Under the pieces are notes generated by a model. That model saw only the letters and a program-made list of their open reading frames with translations, did not search any database and was not told the DNA's origin. The position numbers were made by a program, and so were the translations under genes. Below, one piece after another: positions 22,866 to 36,301 of a stretch of 64,000 bases of DNA. This DNA is from Apodospora peruviana. Taxonomy: Eukaryota > Ascomycota > Sordariomycetes > Sordariales > Lasiosphaeriaceae. Every line of letters starts with the position of its first letter. Position 1 is the stretch's first letter. The stretch lies in contig JAUEDM010000005.1 in the NCBI GenBank assembly GCA_033439685.1, positions 2,108,001-2,172,000 on the forward strand, in the 5' to 3' direction.

Positions 22866-25800
22866 ATGGCGAGCCCCAGCGAGGATCGCAAAGATGGCGA
22901 ACCTCCTTCACCCGCACGGAGACCTAGAGCGTGTGTATCCGTCCCCTAGATCTGTCGCTTCGAACTTTATCTAACCGTGTTGCAACAGTCCTACCATCAC
23001 AATTGATACCGTGAACCCGACCTCTCCACAGCCAGATGCTGCTGTCAACTCGCCGGTGACGCAAGAAGACAGCTATAGCCCTTCCACCACAGAACCGATG
23101 GCAAGCAGCTCTGGAGGCTCCCACCAGGGAACTTCTTCTGGCCAAAGACTCGACATGCAACCATCAAGGTCGTTCGACAGCAAGGACAGCCGGCCGACTA
23201 GTCCTCACAATGTCTCGAGTCCTGTCGCGTTACGCGCAAACGACCGCGCCCAAGGGTTTTTGGCAGTGCCCAATAATGCCTCCAGTCGATCCAGGAATAA
23301 TTCCGTCGCGACGGATGACACCCGCTCGATTGCGTCCTCACAAATGGACACGATAATAGGAGGCGTATCCCTCACTGGGGAAAAGAGTGGTCGGTCACAC
23401 GCTTCGAGTTCCGCCGCCGACAACGACGCGATCATGAACGACGAAAATGCCTTGAAACCAGATGCAGGAAAGGAGGACGATTTCAAGGTGGAAGACAACC
23501 CGTTTGCCTTCACGCCAGGCATGTTGAACAAAATGTTTAACCCTAAGAGCCTGTCGGCCTTCTGGAAGTTGGGGGGTCTTGCCGGCATTGAAAAGGGGCT
23601 GCGGTCCGATCGGAAAACTGGCCTCGGCATCGATGAGCATCTCCTAGATGGTCATGTTTCCTTCGAAGAGGCGACGTCTCGCAGTCGGAGCACTGACAAA
23701 GCCTTGACTGAGGGTGTCTCCGAAGCTTCCAGCGCGCCAATTGTCGCAACTGAAAGCCGACCGTCACATGCTAAGAAACATCACGACGTGGATCAAGCAT
23801 TCTCCTCCAGGAAACGCGTTTTCAAAGACAACAGGCTGCCGGAACGGAAAGGCAAATCCTTACTGCAGCTGATGTGGATCACCTACAACGACAAAGTGCT
23901 GATGCTGCTATCTGGCGCCGCTGTCGTCTCACTTGCTATTGGCCTCTACCAGACATTTGGGACCGCACATACCCCTGAGAAACCAGCTATTGAATGGATC
24001 GAGGGTGTCGCGATTATTGTAGCCATCGTCATCGTGGTTATGGTGGGATCTCTCAACGATTTCCAGAAGGAGCGCCAGTTTGCAAAACTGAACAAGAAGA
24101 AGCAAGATCGGATTGTCAGGGTTGTTAGATCCGGAAAGACGGTTGAACTGTCCGTTTTCGACATATTAGCTGGCGATGTGTTGCATTTGGAGCCTGGAGA
24201 CATGATCCCTGTTGACGGCATCCTTATTGAAGGGTTCAATGTTCGGTGCGATGAATCACAGGCAACTGGAGAATCAGACATCATTAAGAAGAGAGCCGCC
24301 GACGAAGTCTTTGCCGCTATCGAAAACCACGAGGACCTTAAGAAGATGGATCCATTCATTCAGAGCGGTGCTCGTGTAATGGAGGGAGTGGGCACCTTTA
24401 TGGTTACCTCGACGGGTGTCTACTCTAGTTACGGCAAAACCTTAATGTCATTGAATGAAGACCCCGAGATAACACCACTCCAGTCGAAGCTCAATGTCAT
24501 TGCCGAGTACATTGCAAAGCTTGGCGGTGCTGCTGGCCTCCTCCTATTCATCGTCCTGTTCATTCGCTTCCTGGTTCAGCTTCCGAAGATGACGAATTTG
24601 ACACCCGCGGAGAAGGGACAAAGGTTTTTGAATATTTTTATTCTCGTGGTTACCATCATCGTGGTTGCCGTTCCTGAAGGCCTTCCACTCGCTGTCACAC
24701 TGGCACTCGCCTTTGCTACGACGAGGATGCTCCGGGACAACAATTTGGTCCGTCACCTGAAGGCTTGCGAAGTCATGGGCAACGCTACCACCATCTGCTC
24801 TGACAAGACCGGAACTCTGACGCAGAACAAAATGCAAGTCGTTGCGGGAACGGTAGGCACCACCCACAGGTTCGGTGGCGTCCCTGCTTCCGAAGGCAGC
24901 GAGAGCCCTACCGACGGGGATGTCAGCGCACCGGAATTTGTCAAGTCATTGGCCGAGCCGGTCAAGAATTTGCTGCTGAAGTCCATTTCGCTCAACTCGA
25001 CGGCGTTCGAAGGCGAGACCGACGGCGAATTCACCTTTATCGGATCAAAGACAGAGACCGCCTTGCTCATTTTCGCCAAGGAGCATTTGGCGATGGGCCC
25101 AGTCAGCGAGGAACGCGCAAACGCCAAGGTCCTCCATCTTATTCCCTTTGACTCGGGACGGAAGTGCATGGGCGTAGTTGTTCAGCTCGACAATGGCAAA
25201 GCACGACTGTACATCAAGGGCGCCTCTGAGATCATGTTGGACAAGTGCACACAGATTGTCCGAGATCCCTCCCACGCTCTCGCCTCTGCTCCGATGACCG
25301 ATGATAACCGCGAGACAATCAGTATGCTTATCGAAACGTATGCCCGCCGCTCTCTCCGGACCATCGGTATAATCTACCGAGACTTTGACCGCTGGCCTCC
25401 CAGGCCCTCCCGCCGCGCCGATGCTGAAAAGGATGAGATTGTTTTTGAGGATATCTGCCAAAACATGGTCTTTGTCGGCATGGTGGGCATTAAGGATCCC
25501 CTGCGTCCTGGAGTTCCGGAAGCTGTGAAAGCCTGCCAGGGAGCTGGTGTTGTGGTCCGCATGGTTACAGGAGACAACAAGCTTACCGCTGAAGCAATCG
25601 CCGAAGACTGCGGCATCCTGCAACCTGGCAGCGTCGTCATGGAAGGCCCCGAGTTTCGCAACTTGAGCAAGTCTCAGCAATACGAGATCATACCGAAGTT
25701 GCACGTTTTGGCGCGGTCGAGCCCCGAAGACAAGCGTATATTGGTCAGACGTCTGAAAGATATGGGCGAGACTGTTGCAGTGACGGGTGACGGAACAAAC

Positions 25801-27348
25801 GATGCTCCTGCCCTTAAACTGGCCGATGTTGGCTTCTCGATGGGAATCGCTGGAACCGAAGTTGCCAAAGAGGCCTCTGCTATCATCCTGATGGATGATA
25901 ACTTCAACTCCATTGTTAAGGCCTTGAAGTGGGGACGCGCTGTGAATGACGCCGTGAAGCGCTTCTTGCAGTTTCAGCTGACTGTCAACATCACCGCTGT
26001 CATTCTCACATTTGTCTCGGCTGTCTCGAATGACGAGGAAGAGTCCGTCCTTACTGCTGTTCAGCTGCTGTGGGTCAACCTGATCATGGATACGCTCGCT
26101 GCCTTGGCCCTCGCAACCGACCCTCCAAACGATAGCGTCCTGAACCGCAAGCCCGAGCGCAGAGGCTCGTCAATCATTTCGACGACGATGTGGAAGATGA
26201 TATTCGGCCAAGCAATCTACCAACTGCTGATCACGTTCCTGATTTACTATGGAGCCCCAGGCATCCTTCCTGACTACGACGACGGGGAAATTATCACGGT
26301 GGACCAAGTCCAGACATTGGTGTTCAACACCTTCGTGTGGATGCAGATCTTCAACCAGTGGAAGTAAGTATTGCCATTCTCTTTTCTTGATGCCGAGTTT
26401 CAGTTGGCTAACAGTAACACTAGTAACCGACGACTGGATAACAACTTCAACATCTTCGAAGGCCTCACCAAGAACTGGTTCTTCATTGGCATCAGCACCA
26501 TTATGTGCGGTGGCCAAGTCCTGATCATATTTGTTGGAGGCAAGGCCTTCAAGATTGCCGACGAGGGCCAGACACCAGCAATGTGGGCGTATGCCATTAT
26601 TTTGGGATTGCTCTCTATCCCTGTCGGAGTCATCATTCGCCTCATTCCCGACGCATTGCTAGAGAGGTTAATTCCGGATTACCTGAAACGGAGAGCGCAT
26701 TCCAAGGTCCCGGGCCTGACTGTTTCGGACGATGACGAGGAACGCGTCAGTTATTACCCAGCTGCGCTTGCCGACGTCCGTGACGAGCTTGCCTTCCTGA
26801 AGCGCGTTAAAGGCGGCCGTATCAATAACCTGAAGTTTGCGATCAAAAACCCGAGAGAGACCTTCATGCCAAAGAAGAGCCCATCTCATAGTCGTGAACA
26901 CTCCAAGTCCAACTCGATTCATCGTCTGCCGCAGACACCGACTCGCGAAGATAGTTTTGGTAGCCACTCGCCTGTGCCAACCCCGGATTCGCGAAGACGG
27001 AGCAGGAGCATGCGGTCGAGATCGAATAGTGCTCTCGGAGCCGCGACGGTGATGACGGGTATTGTGGCAGGCAGCATCGCCGCTGGGTGGTCACCAATCG
27101 AGCGACGCGGCGAGCCAGATTTTGGACAGTTCCCGAAACTGTCTCCTGGCGGCGTACAGCGAGAACAAGGCTCGAACTCCCAGTCGGACTCGCAGCCGTC
27201 GGGTGCTCAGTTGAGCGTGCTCGGTGAGCATGGCTTGACACACGAGCCGCAGGAGATGGCTGAGGGCAGGTCGAGCACCAGCCAGAATGTCCCCATACTG
27301 AGCTTACCGAAGCCGCCGGCTCCTTCGGCGGAACGGAAGTCGGGTTGA
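22866..27348 (+). CDS. nca-2: P-type Ca2+-transporting ATPase (PMCA/Pmc1 type, IIB)
   Basis: Exons 22866-22930, 22989-26363 and 26424-27348, joined by two GT-AG introns (58 and 60 nt); 1,454 aa. It pumps Ca2+ out of the cytosol across the vacuolar or plasma membrane. Hallmarks in order are ATGESD (actuator loop region), PEGLP in helix M4 (about 584), the phosphorylation site CSDKTGTLTQ with Asp near residue 627, MVTGDN, TGDGTNDAPALKLADVG (about 955) and LLWVNLIMDTLAALALATDPP-type M6. The intron-2 junction rebuilds FNQWNNRRLDN. A long Ser-rich N-terminus of about 280 residues and a basic, Ser-rich C-terminus flank the pump core. The symbol is by recalled resemblance and synteny with N. crassa nca-2, not by search; nca-3 or pmc1-like is the alternative. 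Confidence 0.95.
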
Positions 27349-28026
27349 GGACCTGGGTGTTCATGTTGAGTAACTACTGTTGGACCAAAGTGCCCTCGAC
27401 TAGATGTCCGGAATGCTGTTACTAGATCCAGAGCCTACAGAGCTCTGGATAGTTGCTGAGCGTCGATATCGAGTCTGCCAGCTGTCAAGCCAGGCGAGGG
27501 CTGCTGAGATCTGAAATCTGTACCAGCCGCAGCAGAAAGAGTGTGGTAGTGCGGGGGCTGGGCGCGTATATGTATGGCATGACGCTGGGCACTGTATTCA
27601 CGGGGAGGCAGTCCTGATTTCAGACTTGTTGTTTTTCCTTCTGTCGAGCACAAGAGGTAATGGGAAAGCGTACATATGCTGAGCCGAGAAAGGGGTTTGT
27701 GTATAATATTCCTACTGTACAGTGCGCATAACGAACACTTTTCATTATGTTGGCGCGCATGTTCTCTTTTTTCTTGGAATACTGGTGATTTCTTTCTTTT
27801 TGTTTTGGTGGGGCGTCTGGGTGGCGGGAAGACTTCATCTTGTTCGTGGAGTTGGCGGCATTTTGCTCGTTATTTTGCAAAAAAGACACATGTACTTCGG
27901 GACTTTCAGTGAGGGTGGGTGGCACTTTGAACCAAAAGTTGCTTGGTTGGTTGTTTCCTTTGTAAACACACATATATACTACCTTAGGTACCAATGGAAG
28001 CAAGGAAGGGGCTACCCACCGACTTG

Positions 28027-28040
28027 TATATATATATATA
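28027..28040. repeat. (TA)n microsatellite
   Basis: Seven TA units in the 3' flank of the Ca2+-ATPase gene. Confidence 0.85.
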
Positions 28041-29186
28041 CATATCTCTCTTCTTATCGGGCAGTATCTTATGCGATCAGTAACTTATATGGAAGAGGTG
28101 ATAATTGAAGATGTGTTTGAGAAGTCTGCATTTCGGCTCTTCCGGCTGTTGGTTGATGGGGCGAATTTCACACGGAGTCCCTACCTGGGTTGCAGTGTCT
28201 CGTGATAGTCAGACCTTGATCATCATACTGACATATTTGGACATGTCGGTCTGCATTAGATCAGTCTACCTAGGTAATAAGCATGTATTTTCTAGACTGG
28301 CGTGGACTGGCTTCTGTTATTAGTGTTCTTTGAACGCGAACAGAATCCGGTGGGCAACAGAGGCAAAGTTGGTGGATATACTGAGCTGATCTGGCCCTGA
28401 TATTGTGGACTTTTATCTTTTGAGGTATTTGTATGGTTGGACCAGTATGGATGGACCTGCCTGGCTGACGTCGTCATCCGATCATCCGGTTACCTTTGTT
28501 GTGTCTACAAGGTACGGATCCGTATTTCCCAGTCCTTCAGACCACAACTGAGACTTCACTTCGGACTCATGACAGCCAGATATGATAGAACGATGAGGGC
28601 CTTTGGGGAACTTGGGGAGAGATAGATATACTGTGCGCACACTATTTGACCACGTATTGTCGTTGTTGGATAATAGGACGATCGGAGTTACACCGCCTCT
28701 GCCTGATAGGTACCTAACGTACCTGAGCCACAGGCGAATCGCTACCTTGCCTAAGTCATGGCATATATCAACCTGTTGCTGCTGAATGTAACCTGCTGCT
28801 ATTCAGTTTGAGCAAATTGCCATATGTTGGTAACCGTCAATTATTTCAATTGTAAAAATTGCATGGTACCTGAGGCAGAATGATGCGTCCGTTTAAACTC
28901 GGAGGTTCCGCCGACACCGACGGGTTCCGCTTGTGAGTGGCTAGAGAAGTTCAGGTTCCAGGTCACCCCTTCCCAATGTGCTAGAACTAGTCTACTGCTG
29001 TGTGTGTGAGAGAGAGAGACAGAGGGAGTAAGGTACGCTCTAGCCTTTCCATCCATCCGCGGATCAAAACCTCGGTCGATAGTGTCGATTTAAAAGTCAT
29101 CTTCTTTAATAAATGCAACTTCCACAACTTCTCCGACCAAAGTAATTCATTATCTAACACCAGAGTCGGTCGCCCTGCCTTCCACA

Positions 29187-29192
<6 letters not shown>

Positions 29193-29222
<30 letters not shown>
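29193..29222. repeat. (CT)n microsatellite
   Basis: Fifteen CT units about 700 bp upstream of the sirtuin start. Such tracts are common in fungal promoters and 5' leaders. Confidence 0.9.
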
Positions 29223-29226
<4 letters not shown>

Positions 29227-29925
29227 TTCTATTACAATCCAGACGTTTCCAAGTTACACCTGTCCCGTGCTTCTGGGAGGTTTTGGCAATCTGATATTCT
29301 ATTACAGCAGACTGCACAATAAAAGTACATCCACCTGCTTTTAGTATTCTGCCGTTGTCTGGCGCGTCCGTCTGGGGCGCTATTGTTTCGAATCCAAGTC
29401 ACATAATAGTCAACCGACTTCAATCTTCCATCTCCCTTCTTCCTCTCTCCCAATTTTACCTCCCTCTTCTCACTTCCATGTTTCTATTCTTCCACTCATC
29501 ACCCGCCACCTGCTAAGCCAGAGGGCCCTTGCACACCCTCTTACAACACATAATCTGTGCATTTTATCACTCTCGGCAATTCTCACTCTTGACAACTACT
29601 AAAATTTCGACAATCAACAATCTCACACCCAACTGCAACAACCTCTCCCACAGCTAGTCACGCGCGCGCTCTCATCTCGGCAGCATCCCTGACCTCCTAT
29701 CCGCCGAGAGACAGGGTTTCGCGTTCCTCGACTGAAATTTTCTCTCAACCGGAGTGAACTGAACGGTGTGTGAGAAGAGACGAGTAAAGACCGGCACCCA
29801 CATTCACTTATTTCCCCATTCTATTTCTCCCACCCCACACCTTGCCGTCGCGAAACTCTGGTTTCATCGTCGTCGCGTCCCGTGTCGAGGGCAGAGTAAA
29901 CGAAGCACACACAATAACAAAAAAG

Positions 29926-31773
29926 ATGATGGATCAGTCATCCCCCAATGGCGAGGGCGGCGGTGGCAAGAATGGGTCTGCGCCAAAGAAGGCAAGTACC
30001 AGAGTGAAACAGGTCGTCAACTATGACGAGAAACAGCACTTTCCAGATCTGAGGGAAGAGAATGGCCTGCCTCACCGGCCTCTGAATGAGCTGGAGGAGC
30101 ACGTCAACGATCTCGGTGAGTCGTGGGAGACCGAGTCTCTTTTTGAGGACGTGTTTCAAGACTTGGCCGAGGACAAGTTCTTTGAAGATGGTAAGTTTTG
30201 CATTTTCGTTTCTCAAATTCTTGTTACTTGACGGAGGAGAGCACGGCTCAGTCCTGTTTGTTGCTGGTGATGAAATTATGTGAGACATAAGCTAACACAA
30301 AATCTTGTAGACCCGGAGGCTTGCACCCAGGATGAGGCAATCAAGTATCGTCAAATGTTACGGGCTGTTGGACCCGAGGAGTTCTGCAAGCGAACTGTGG
30401 ACGCTGGAGTCATCACGGCCAAGCGGCTTCTGACTGCGTTCGGCATTCGCCCGCCTGCTTTTTTGGAAGGATGTGTGGACGAAGACTACTTCAGCCTGCT
30501 GAGTCTTGCGCTCAGCCGCGAGCTCTCCAAGCGGGCCAAATTGTCCCAGTACAACACCATCGATGATGCGGTGCACCTGCTACAGACCTGCCGGAACATC
30601 ATCGTCTTGACTGGTGCTGGCATTTCCACCTCGCTCGGCATCCCCGACTTTCGCTCCAAGGGCACCGGTCTTTACTCCAAGTTGGAGCACCTTGGTCTCA
30701 ATGACCCCCAAGAAGTGTTTGACATCACCGTATTTAAGCAAGACCCGAACATATTCTACTCGGTCGCGCGGGACATTCTGCCTAACACGGAGCGTTACTC
30801 TCCGACGCATGCCTTCATCGCGCTTCTTCAAGAAAAGGGCAAGCTCTTGACCAACTACTCGCAAAATATTGACAATCTGGAGGCGAAAGCCGGTATTAAA
30901 CCGGAGAAACTGGTGCAGTGCCACGGCTCCTTCGCCACCGCGACCTGCGTCAAGTGCGGCCACCAGGTCGTCGGCGCCACCCTGTTTCCAGAGATCAACG
31001 CCGGCAACATCCCCCGTTGCCGCAAATGCGCCGAGGGCAAGCGCACGACGAACAACAGCCGCAAGCGCAAACTTAACAAGGATGGCAGCGAGCGAAAAGT
31101 TCGTCGTCGCCCGGGCGACTACGATTCCAACTCGGACTCGGAGTTCGACTTGCCCACCTCGGCTTGTGGAGTCATGAAGCCGGATATTACCTTCTTTGGC
31201 GAGCCGCTACCGGACGAGTTCTCCAAGCGGCTGACGGAACATGACAAAGACTTGGTCGATCTGGTCATCGTTATCGGCACCAGTCTGAAGGTGGCTCCCG
31301 TGTCCGAGGTGGTTCCGTTTCTGCCCCCGCGCATCCCGCAGATCTATATCTCGCGCACGCCCGTGTCGCACGTCAATTTCGACATCGATTTGCTTGGGGA
31401 CTGCGATGTTGTCGTCAGCGAGCTGTGTCGGCGTGCCGGGTGGGCGTTGGACCATGAGATGATTCCCAAGGACCAAGTGGTGGAGACGACGACTGTCGAG
31501 GGGTATGAGAGTCGCCATATATTTACACCCAAGGGGTCTCAGTCTCAGGAGGTGAAGCAGGAGGTGAAGCAGGAACGGACTCCTCTTCCTACGGCGGAAA
31601 GCGCGTTAACCTCAAAGGGAAGTGTTCGTAAACCTTTGGGAAGGCCTCCTGGGTCTACTAACAAGCCAAAACAAGAGGCGGCTGTTTCAGCTGCTAAGGT
31701 GAATGGAAACGGTAGTGGCAAACGAGGCGGGAAGAATGGTGGAGTCGGTACTAGCAGTAGAGGAGGAAAGTGA
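29926..31773 (+). CDS. nst-1: NAD-dependent protein deacetylase, Sir2/Hst1 class
   Basis: Exons 29926-30190 and 30311-31773, joined by a 120-nt GT-AG intron; 575 aa. Class I sirtuin, expected to remove acetyl groups from histones, notably H4 K16, in silent chromatin. An N-terminal Sir2-specific helical region (about 60-165) precedes the catalytic core. The NAD site has GAGIS (190-194) and PDFRS. TNYSQNIDNLE and catalytic His (about 293, in QCHGSF) follow. Zinc cysteines are C301, C304, C325 and C328. A basic insertion (RKRKLNK...RKVRRR) looks like a nuclear signal. The tail has an EVKQEVKQE repeat and an AT-hook-like RKPLGRPPGS. Two ATGs in tandem begin the frame. Symbol by recalled similarity to N. 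crassa. Confidence 0.94.
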
Positions 31774-32787
31774 GCGACGCTCTTCCCTTGCCTCTGTTGA
31801 GTTTCTCTCGCAAGGGTCAACGACCACTTCAACACTGCCTTGTTCTGCCGCAACGGATGTCGTCTATACATGTGGTAGATACAGTGAAGAAAGGATGAGA
31901 AGTGCTGCTTTTCTCCTTCCTCCGCTGGCGCTTCTTCGTCTGCCGCGAGACATTCACTCGGAATCATCGATCATCGGCAAGGCGGCTCTCCCGCGGTTTT
32001 ATGGCCTCATGGTTCGCGATACCGACGACCAGCACACTCACCTTAATGAATGATACCCGGTTACAAATTCCTTGTTTGTACTTGCACAAAATTTCCTGAC
32101 TTCTTTTCCTCGTGTTCCATCCCTTCTGATTACATGAAGATGTTCCAAGCTGTGTCTTTCTCGGCTGGAGGAAGACATTTTTCATTCGTCTGGATCAAGC
32201 AAAGGATTTATTGGAAACCATAGCGATAGAGTAAAGAAGCAATTGGCATTGTTGCTTTGTACTCTTTTCCCCCCGCTGTCGTTGGGTCTACCTAGTGAGT
32301 TAGACAGGATTAATGTGGTGGGTGGGCGGCCTCGATTATCCTTTGTCTACGATTATGTTTTGATAGATTCTCTTACGGGCAGATGAGGCCAGTATTTCTG
32401 TAGGAATATTGCTGTCGGTTGGGTTTCTGGTTTGTTCTCTGAGATCCGTTCTAACGGGCGGAATGGGGATGAGGATCTGGTCTAGAGCAAATAGTAGAAC
32501 GGACAGACGGACGGACGGACGGAGTGAGGAAGAAGACGGAATGGGATTATAACTTATAATTATTGTAAGTAAGCCAAGGGTTTAATAACTTGAAATATCT
32601 ACTACCTATTTGTTGTTGGTCGAGCAGAAAAAGACAATATCTTCATTTCTTTCTGTACGGCGTGTGTTTATTGGGAGTGACGAGTATGGTCGGACACCCG
32701 CTCGCTGGCTTCCTTCACATCATGTCCGCATACGCAACACCCACCACCAAAACAGAAAACTCAACCGAACAAAAAAGAAAAACACAT
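31774..32787. other. Intergenic region 3' of the sirtuin gene
   Basis: About 1 kb with the sirtuin 3' UTR. It contains a short (GGAC)n tract near 32503-32522. No gene was recognised. Confidence 0.5.
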
Positions 32788-32861
32788 CTCCTCCGGTAAG
32801 GGTCGAACTTACAGCCTCCAGATTAACAGTCTGACGCGCTAGCCAATTGCGCCACAGAGGA
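32788..32861 (-). tRNA. tRNA-Asn (GUU)
   Basis: 74 nt including the discriminator base, without an intron. The acceptor stem pairs TCCTCTG with CGGAGGA (one G-T pair). The anticodon arm CAGACTGTTAATCTG carries GTT. The T arm is GTAAG-TTCGACC-CTTAC. A- and B-box positions are conserved. It lies between the 3' ends of the sirtuin and SCY1-like genes. Confidence 0.93.
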
Positions 32862-33147
32862 TTTGATGTTTATCCGCGCCGGTACTGTTATTTATCAAGT
32901 CTTCATGGAGAGAGAAGTGGGTTTCGCGCCCACAGAGGATCCAATTTTTGAGAACAGATGGTGGATTTGATCGAGTCATGGAATCCCTTCTTCAGCTTCT
33001 AAGTGATATCAAGGTATTACGTATGGCCCAACTTCCACTGACGACAAAACCATGACTCCTGCTTTAAGAGAAGTACACTATAAATAAGTGCGTGATATAT
33101 CAACACCATCTACCTTACCATCTTACCTCCCTCAGGAATAGAGCATA

Positions 33148-36100
33148 CTATAATAAACTAGCATACTTATCCAACCCCGATTTCGACGCCGTTTGCTGCT
33201 GCTGCTGCTGCTGCTGGGGTTGTATTTGTCCCATCATACTGCCCATACTCATACCACCACCAGCAGCGCCGTTATTCATCATACCCATTCCCATGCCCAT
33301 TTCCATCCCATTATTACTGTTCATAGTCTTCATCATACCCCCAATGCTCATCCCGGCGCCTCCAAGTCCAGAAGTAGATCTGTTCAACCCGTTGCTGGCC
33401 CCTGGCATGCCTCCTCCAAAAGAGCTGCTTCCAGACATCATCTGCGGGCGCTGGTGGGATGTCGCGCCTGGTGGTGGTGCGAGACTGAACCCGCCGCTCC
33501 CACTACTGCCACCACCCGGGGGCGGCGGAAGCGAGAATGATGATGGCGATGCCTTGGGCTGCTGCTGCTGACCCAGCGACATGCTACCAAACGCGGACAA
33601 CGGCGGCTGCTGTGAGATGGATGGAGTGGACGCGGCAGATGAAGACGGCCATGGGTTGGCGGCAGCAGACGTGCTTGCTGTGCTACCCCAGCCAATCGAA
33701 GCAGCCGGCGGTTGTGCTTGAGCAGGCGGCGACGTCATCGGCTGCAGCGGCTGCGAGAACTGCGTCGTCGTGGGCGATAGAGCCTGGAAACTGGCGAGAT
33801 CGGGCGTGACGGTTCTGAACCCTGGCTGGTGCTGGGCCTTGACGGCGCCGAACTGATTCGCAGCAGCGGGAGAAGCTGCAGGCACGGCGGGCGTCGACCA
33901 GGAAAATGCCGGCGTTGGCGTCGTCGCTTTACCGGCACCACCGCCACCTAGACCAGGTGAGATAATACTGGGACTTGCACCCATCTGTTCCCAGCCTGCG
34001 TCGAGAGGATTACTACTACTCGAGGCTCCTCCGCCCGAGTTGCCTTTGACCAGCCGCTCGAAATCATCCTCGGAAGCCCCGATGGTTGCATCCAGAGAAG
34101 AGCCAGCAATAGCCCCAAACGACATAAAGTCATCATTTGCGGCAGAACTGGTGGCAGCTGGAGCACCACCCCCTAAATCCGAAAGCTTCCTGGTCTGCTC
34201 ATCCTCGACCCTCCTTGACAAAGTCTTGATGAGATCCATAAACGTCTGAAACTGCTTGAGGTCCAGCAGAGGGCCCAAGCTCATGTGCCACAGGATAGGG
34301 AGTATGTCCATGGCGACGAAGTCTGCGTCGGCCACATTCCCCACGACCCTTAGAACGTTCAGGGCGGCCATCATGACTGCCGGCTCCTTGGTCTTGATGA
34401 CCTTGATCAGCGGCACGATCTTCTCCTGCATCGTGAATTTGTCCAGGGCCGTCGACGAGGACGTCTTTTTCCTTTCTGTACCGAATCCGTCCAGCCCGTC
34501 ATCGTTCGCTAGTGGGTCGCTCGACCCGCCACAGAGCGTGACAAACGCTTGCAGACCCCTGACTTTGATCGCGAGGCTATTGGTCTTGCTGAAGATGGCG
34601 GCGACGACGGGAAAGAGCTCGTTCTTGATGGTGCTAAAGTCTAAAACGGGTAACACCGTTGGTAAGCTCCGCAGAGCAGCGTCCACCAACGTAGGTGTCG
34701 GGGACTCTAAACAGATAAATATTACGGGCAAGATATCTATGATATTGAATTAGCCTTCTTGCAACATTATCTCAGATGAGGTTGGTATTCACCGTCTTTG
34801 AACTCTTTGCCCGAGCAATTTTCGGCAATAACTGGGAGCTGCTCGATAACAATCATCAAGCCGGCGTCCCTCGCCGCATCCTTCTCCTGTGGCTGTTTCG
34901 CATTCGTCACGAATATCTCTTTGAGACTCGGTCGAACTCGGTCCGCAAATGCTCTCCTTCCTGATGGTAAGAGCTCGATAATCTTGAAAACATTGTGGAG
35001 GATCAGAGAGATAAGATCCCTGTCCTTGAGTTCTTCAAGAAGCGCGGGAAGGACTTTCTTTTCCATCACAGCCTTGGGGAACGAGGGCAGGACCTTGATC
35101 AAGCCCCTCAAGAACTGCGACTTTTCATTCGGCGTCTTGGCGGGGAAGGCATCCAAGAAGCGAATAGTCGATATTAGGATGTTGTCAAAATACTCGCTCT
35201 GTTGGAATTCCTTGGCTGTCATGCGCTGGGCAGGTCTTCGCGTGACGAGGCGCGGGAGGACATGTCTCTCAAGCTCCTTGGGCAACGCGCGGGAAGACAG
35301 AAAGTTGTTGGTAGGCGTGGGAACACCTTGGGAAGACTGAAAGTGTCGTTTATAAGCTGATAAGCTCGAGTTGCACTCCAAGGGCGATCGATGCGGGGAA
35401 TTGTACAAGGCAACACAGAGCAGCCCCAGCGAGTACATGTCAGCGGATGTAGTCAGGTTGTTGTCCAGGACGAAATCTGGCGAGGTATAATCTAGATTCA
35501 TCTGGACAGTCCTGGGTAGCCTGTTGTCGAGATGTAAGACTTCTGAAAGGCTGATGGGCTGGAAAGACGTCGGCTTGTCCGAATTATCTGGTGGGCTACA
35601 GAAGGACAGACCGCTGATTTTCCAATCTGACTATGAGAAAGTTAGCTTCGAATTGCCCAGCTCATATCTCCCCAACGGTGTGAACAGGGGCATCTCGCCT
35701 TGGCATTTATGAGAATAGCATCCGGGGTGAGGTTGCCGTGTACGAGGCCGGCATTATCGTGGAGAAACTCAAGAGCTTTGCTGACTTGGAGCAGCCCCTT
35801 TTGGATTTCGAGCTCGTCAATCTCTAGTTCCCGTCTCCGGCGCGTGCCATCCGCATCTTCCGTCACATATCGACTTGACCGGCCACCCACGCCGCCATGC
35901 TTCTCCTGATCATCCTTCTCCTTCAGCACGCTCGCAAGAGAGGCCGTCACGGCCTCGGTGGCAAACTGTAGGCCACCACCCCTCGTCTCTTCGACCGGCT
36001 CGACAATTTCTAATATGCCGGGATGCCGGAACTTGGCCAGTGACGAGGCCTCCTTCTTCAGGCGCTCCACCACTTCCTCGGCAACCCTTTTGAAGGCGGC

Positions 36101-36301
36101 GGCGCTGGACCGGCTCAGGCCGTTGGTGTGGGCATCGAGAGACTTCTTGTCGAAAACAAAGACGGAGCATTCCTTGCCAGTTGACTTCTTCTTTGCTGGG
36201 TAAATCTTCCAGGGCCCTGCAGTTGACGTGAGGTTCGGCGAGATGGTGTAGTTGGAGTTGATTGGGGTCGACGAGATCGACTTGAGCGCGTTGGCGAACA
36301 T
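33148..36301 (-). CDS. scy1: SCY1-like pseudokinase with HEAT repeats
   Basis: Exons on the minus strand are 36301-35699, 35630-34793 and 34736-33148; 1,009 aa. Scy1/SCYL proteins are catalytically dead kinases that act in clathrin/Golgi membrane traffic. The N-terminal kinase-like domain has HGNLTPDAI in place of the HRD catalytic loop and ISGLSF in place of DFG, so activity is not expected. A helical, HEAT-like region follows (RALPKELERHVLPRLV, LPALLEELKDRDLISLIL, LPTVLPVLDFSTIKNELFP). The C-terminal 300 residues are low-complexity and rich in Ser, Pro, Gly and Met, with a poly-Gln run from CAG repeats just before SKSGLDKYASLL. The first intron appears to have a GC donor (AAG/GCGAGA); the second is a normal 56-nt GT-AG intron. 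Family call strong. Confidence 0.92.
33194..33217. repeat. (CAG)n trinucleotide run coding for poly-Gln
   Basis: CTG/CAG repeat inside the last exon of the SCY1-like gene, read as Gln on the minus strand. Confidence 0.85.

Larger units (their letters stand above)
27349..29925. other. Intergenic region upstream of the sirtuin gene
   Basis: About 2.6 kb. It holds the ATPase 3' end, a (TA)7 run at 28027-28040, a (CT)15 run at 29193-29222 and a long pyrimidine-rich leader up to the sirtuin ATG. No other gene was recognised. Confidence 0.5.
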
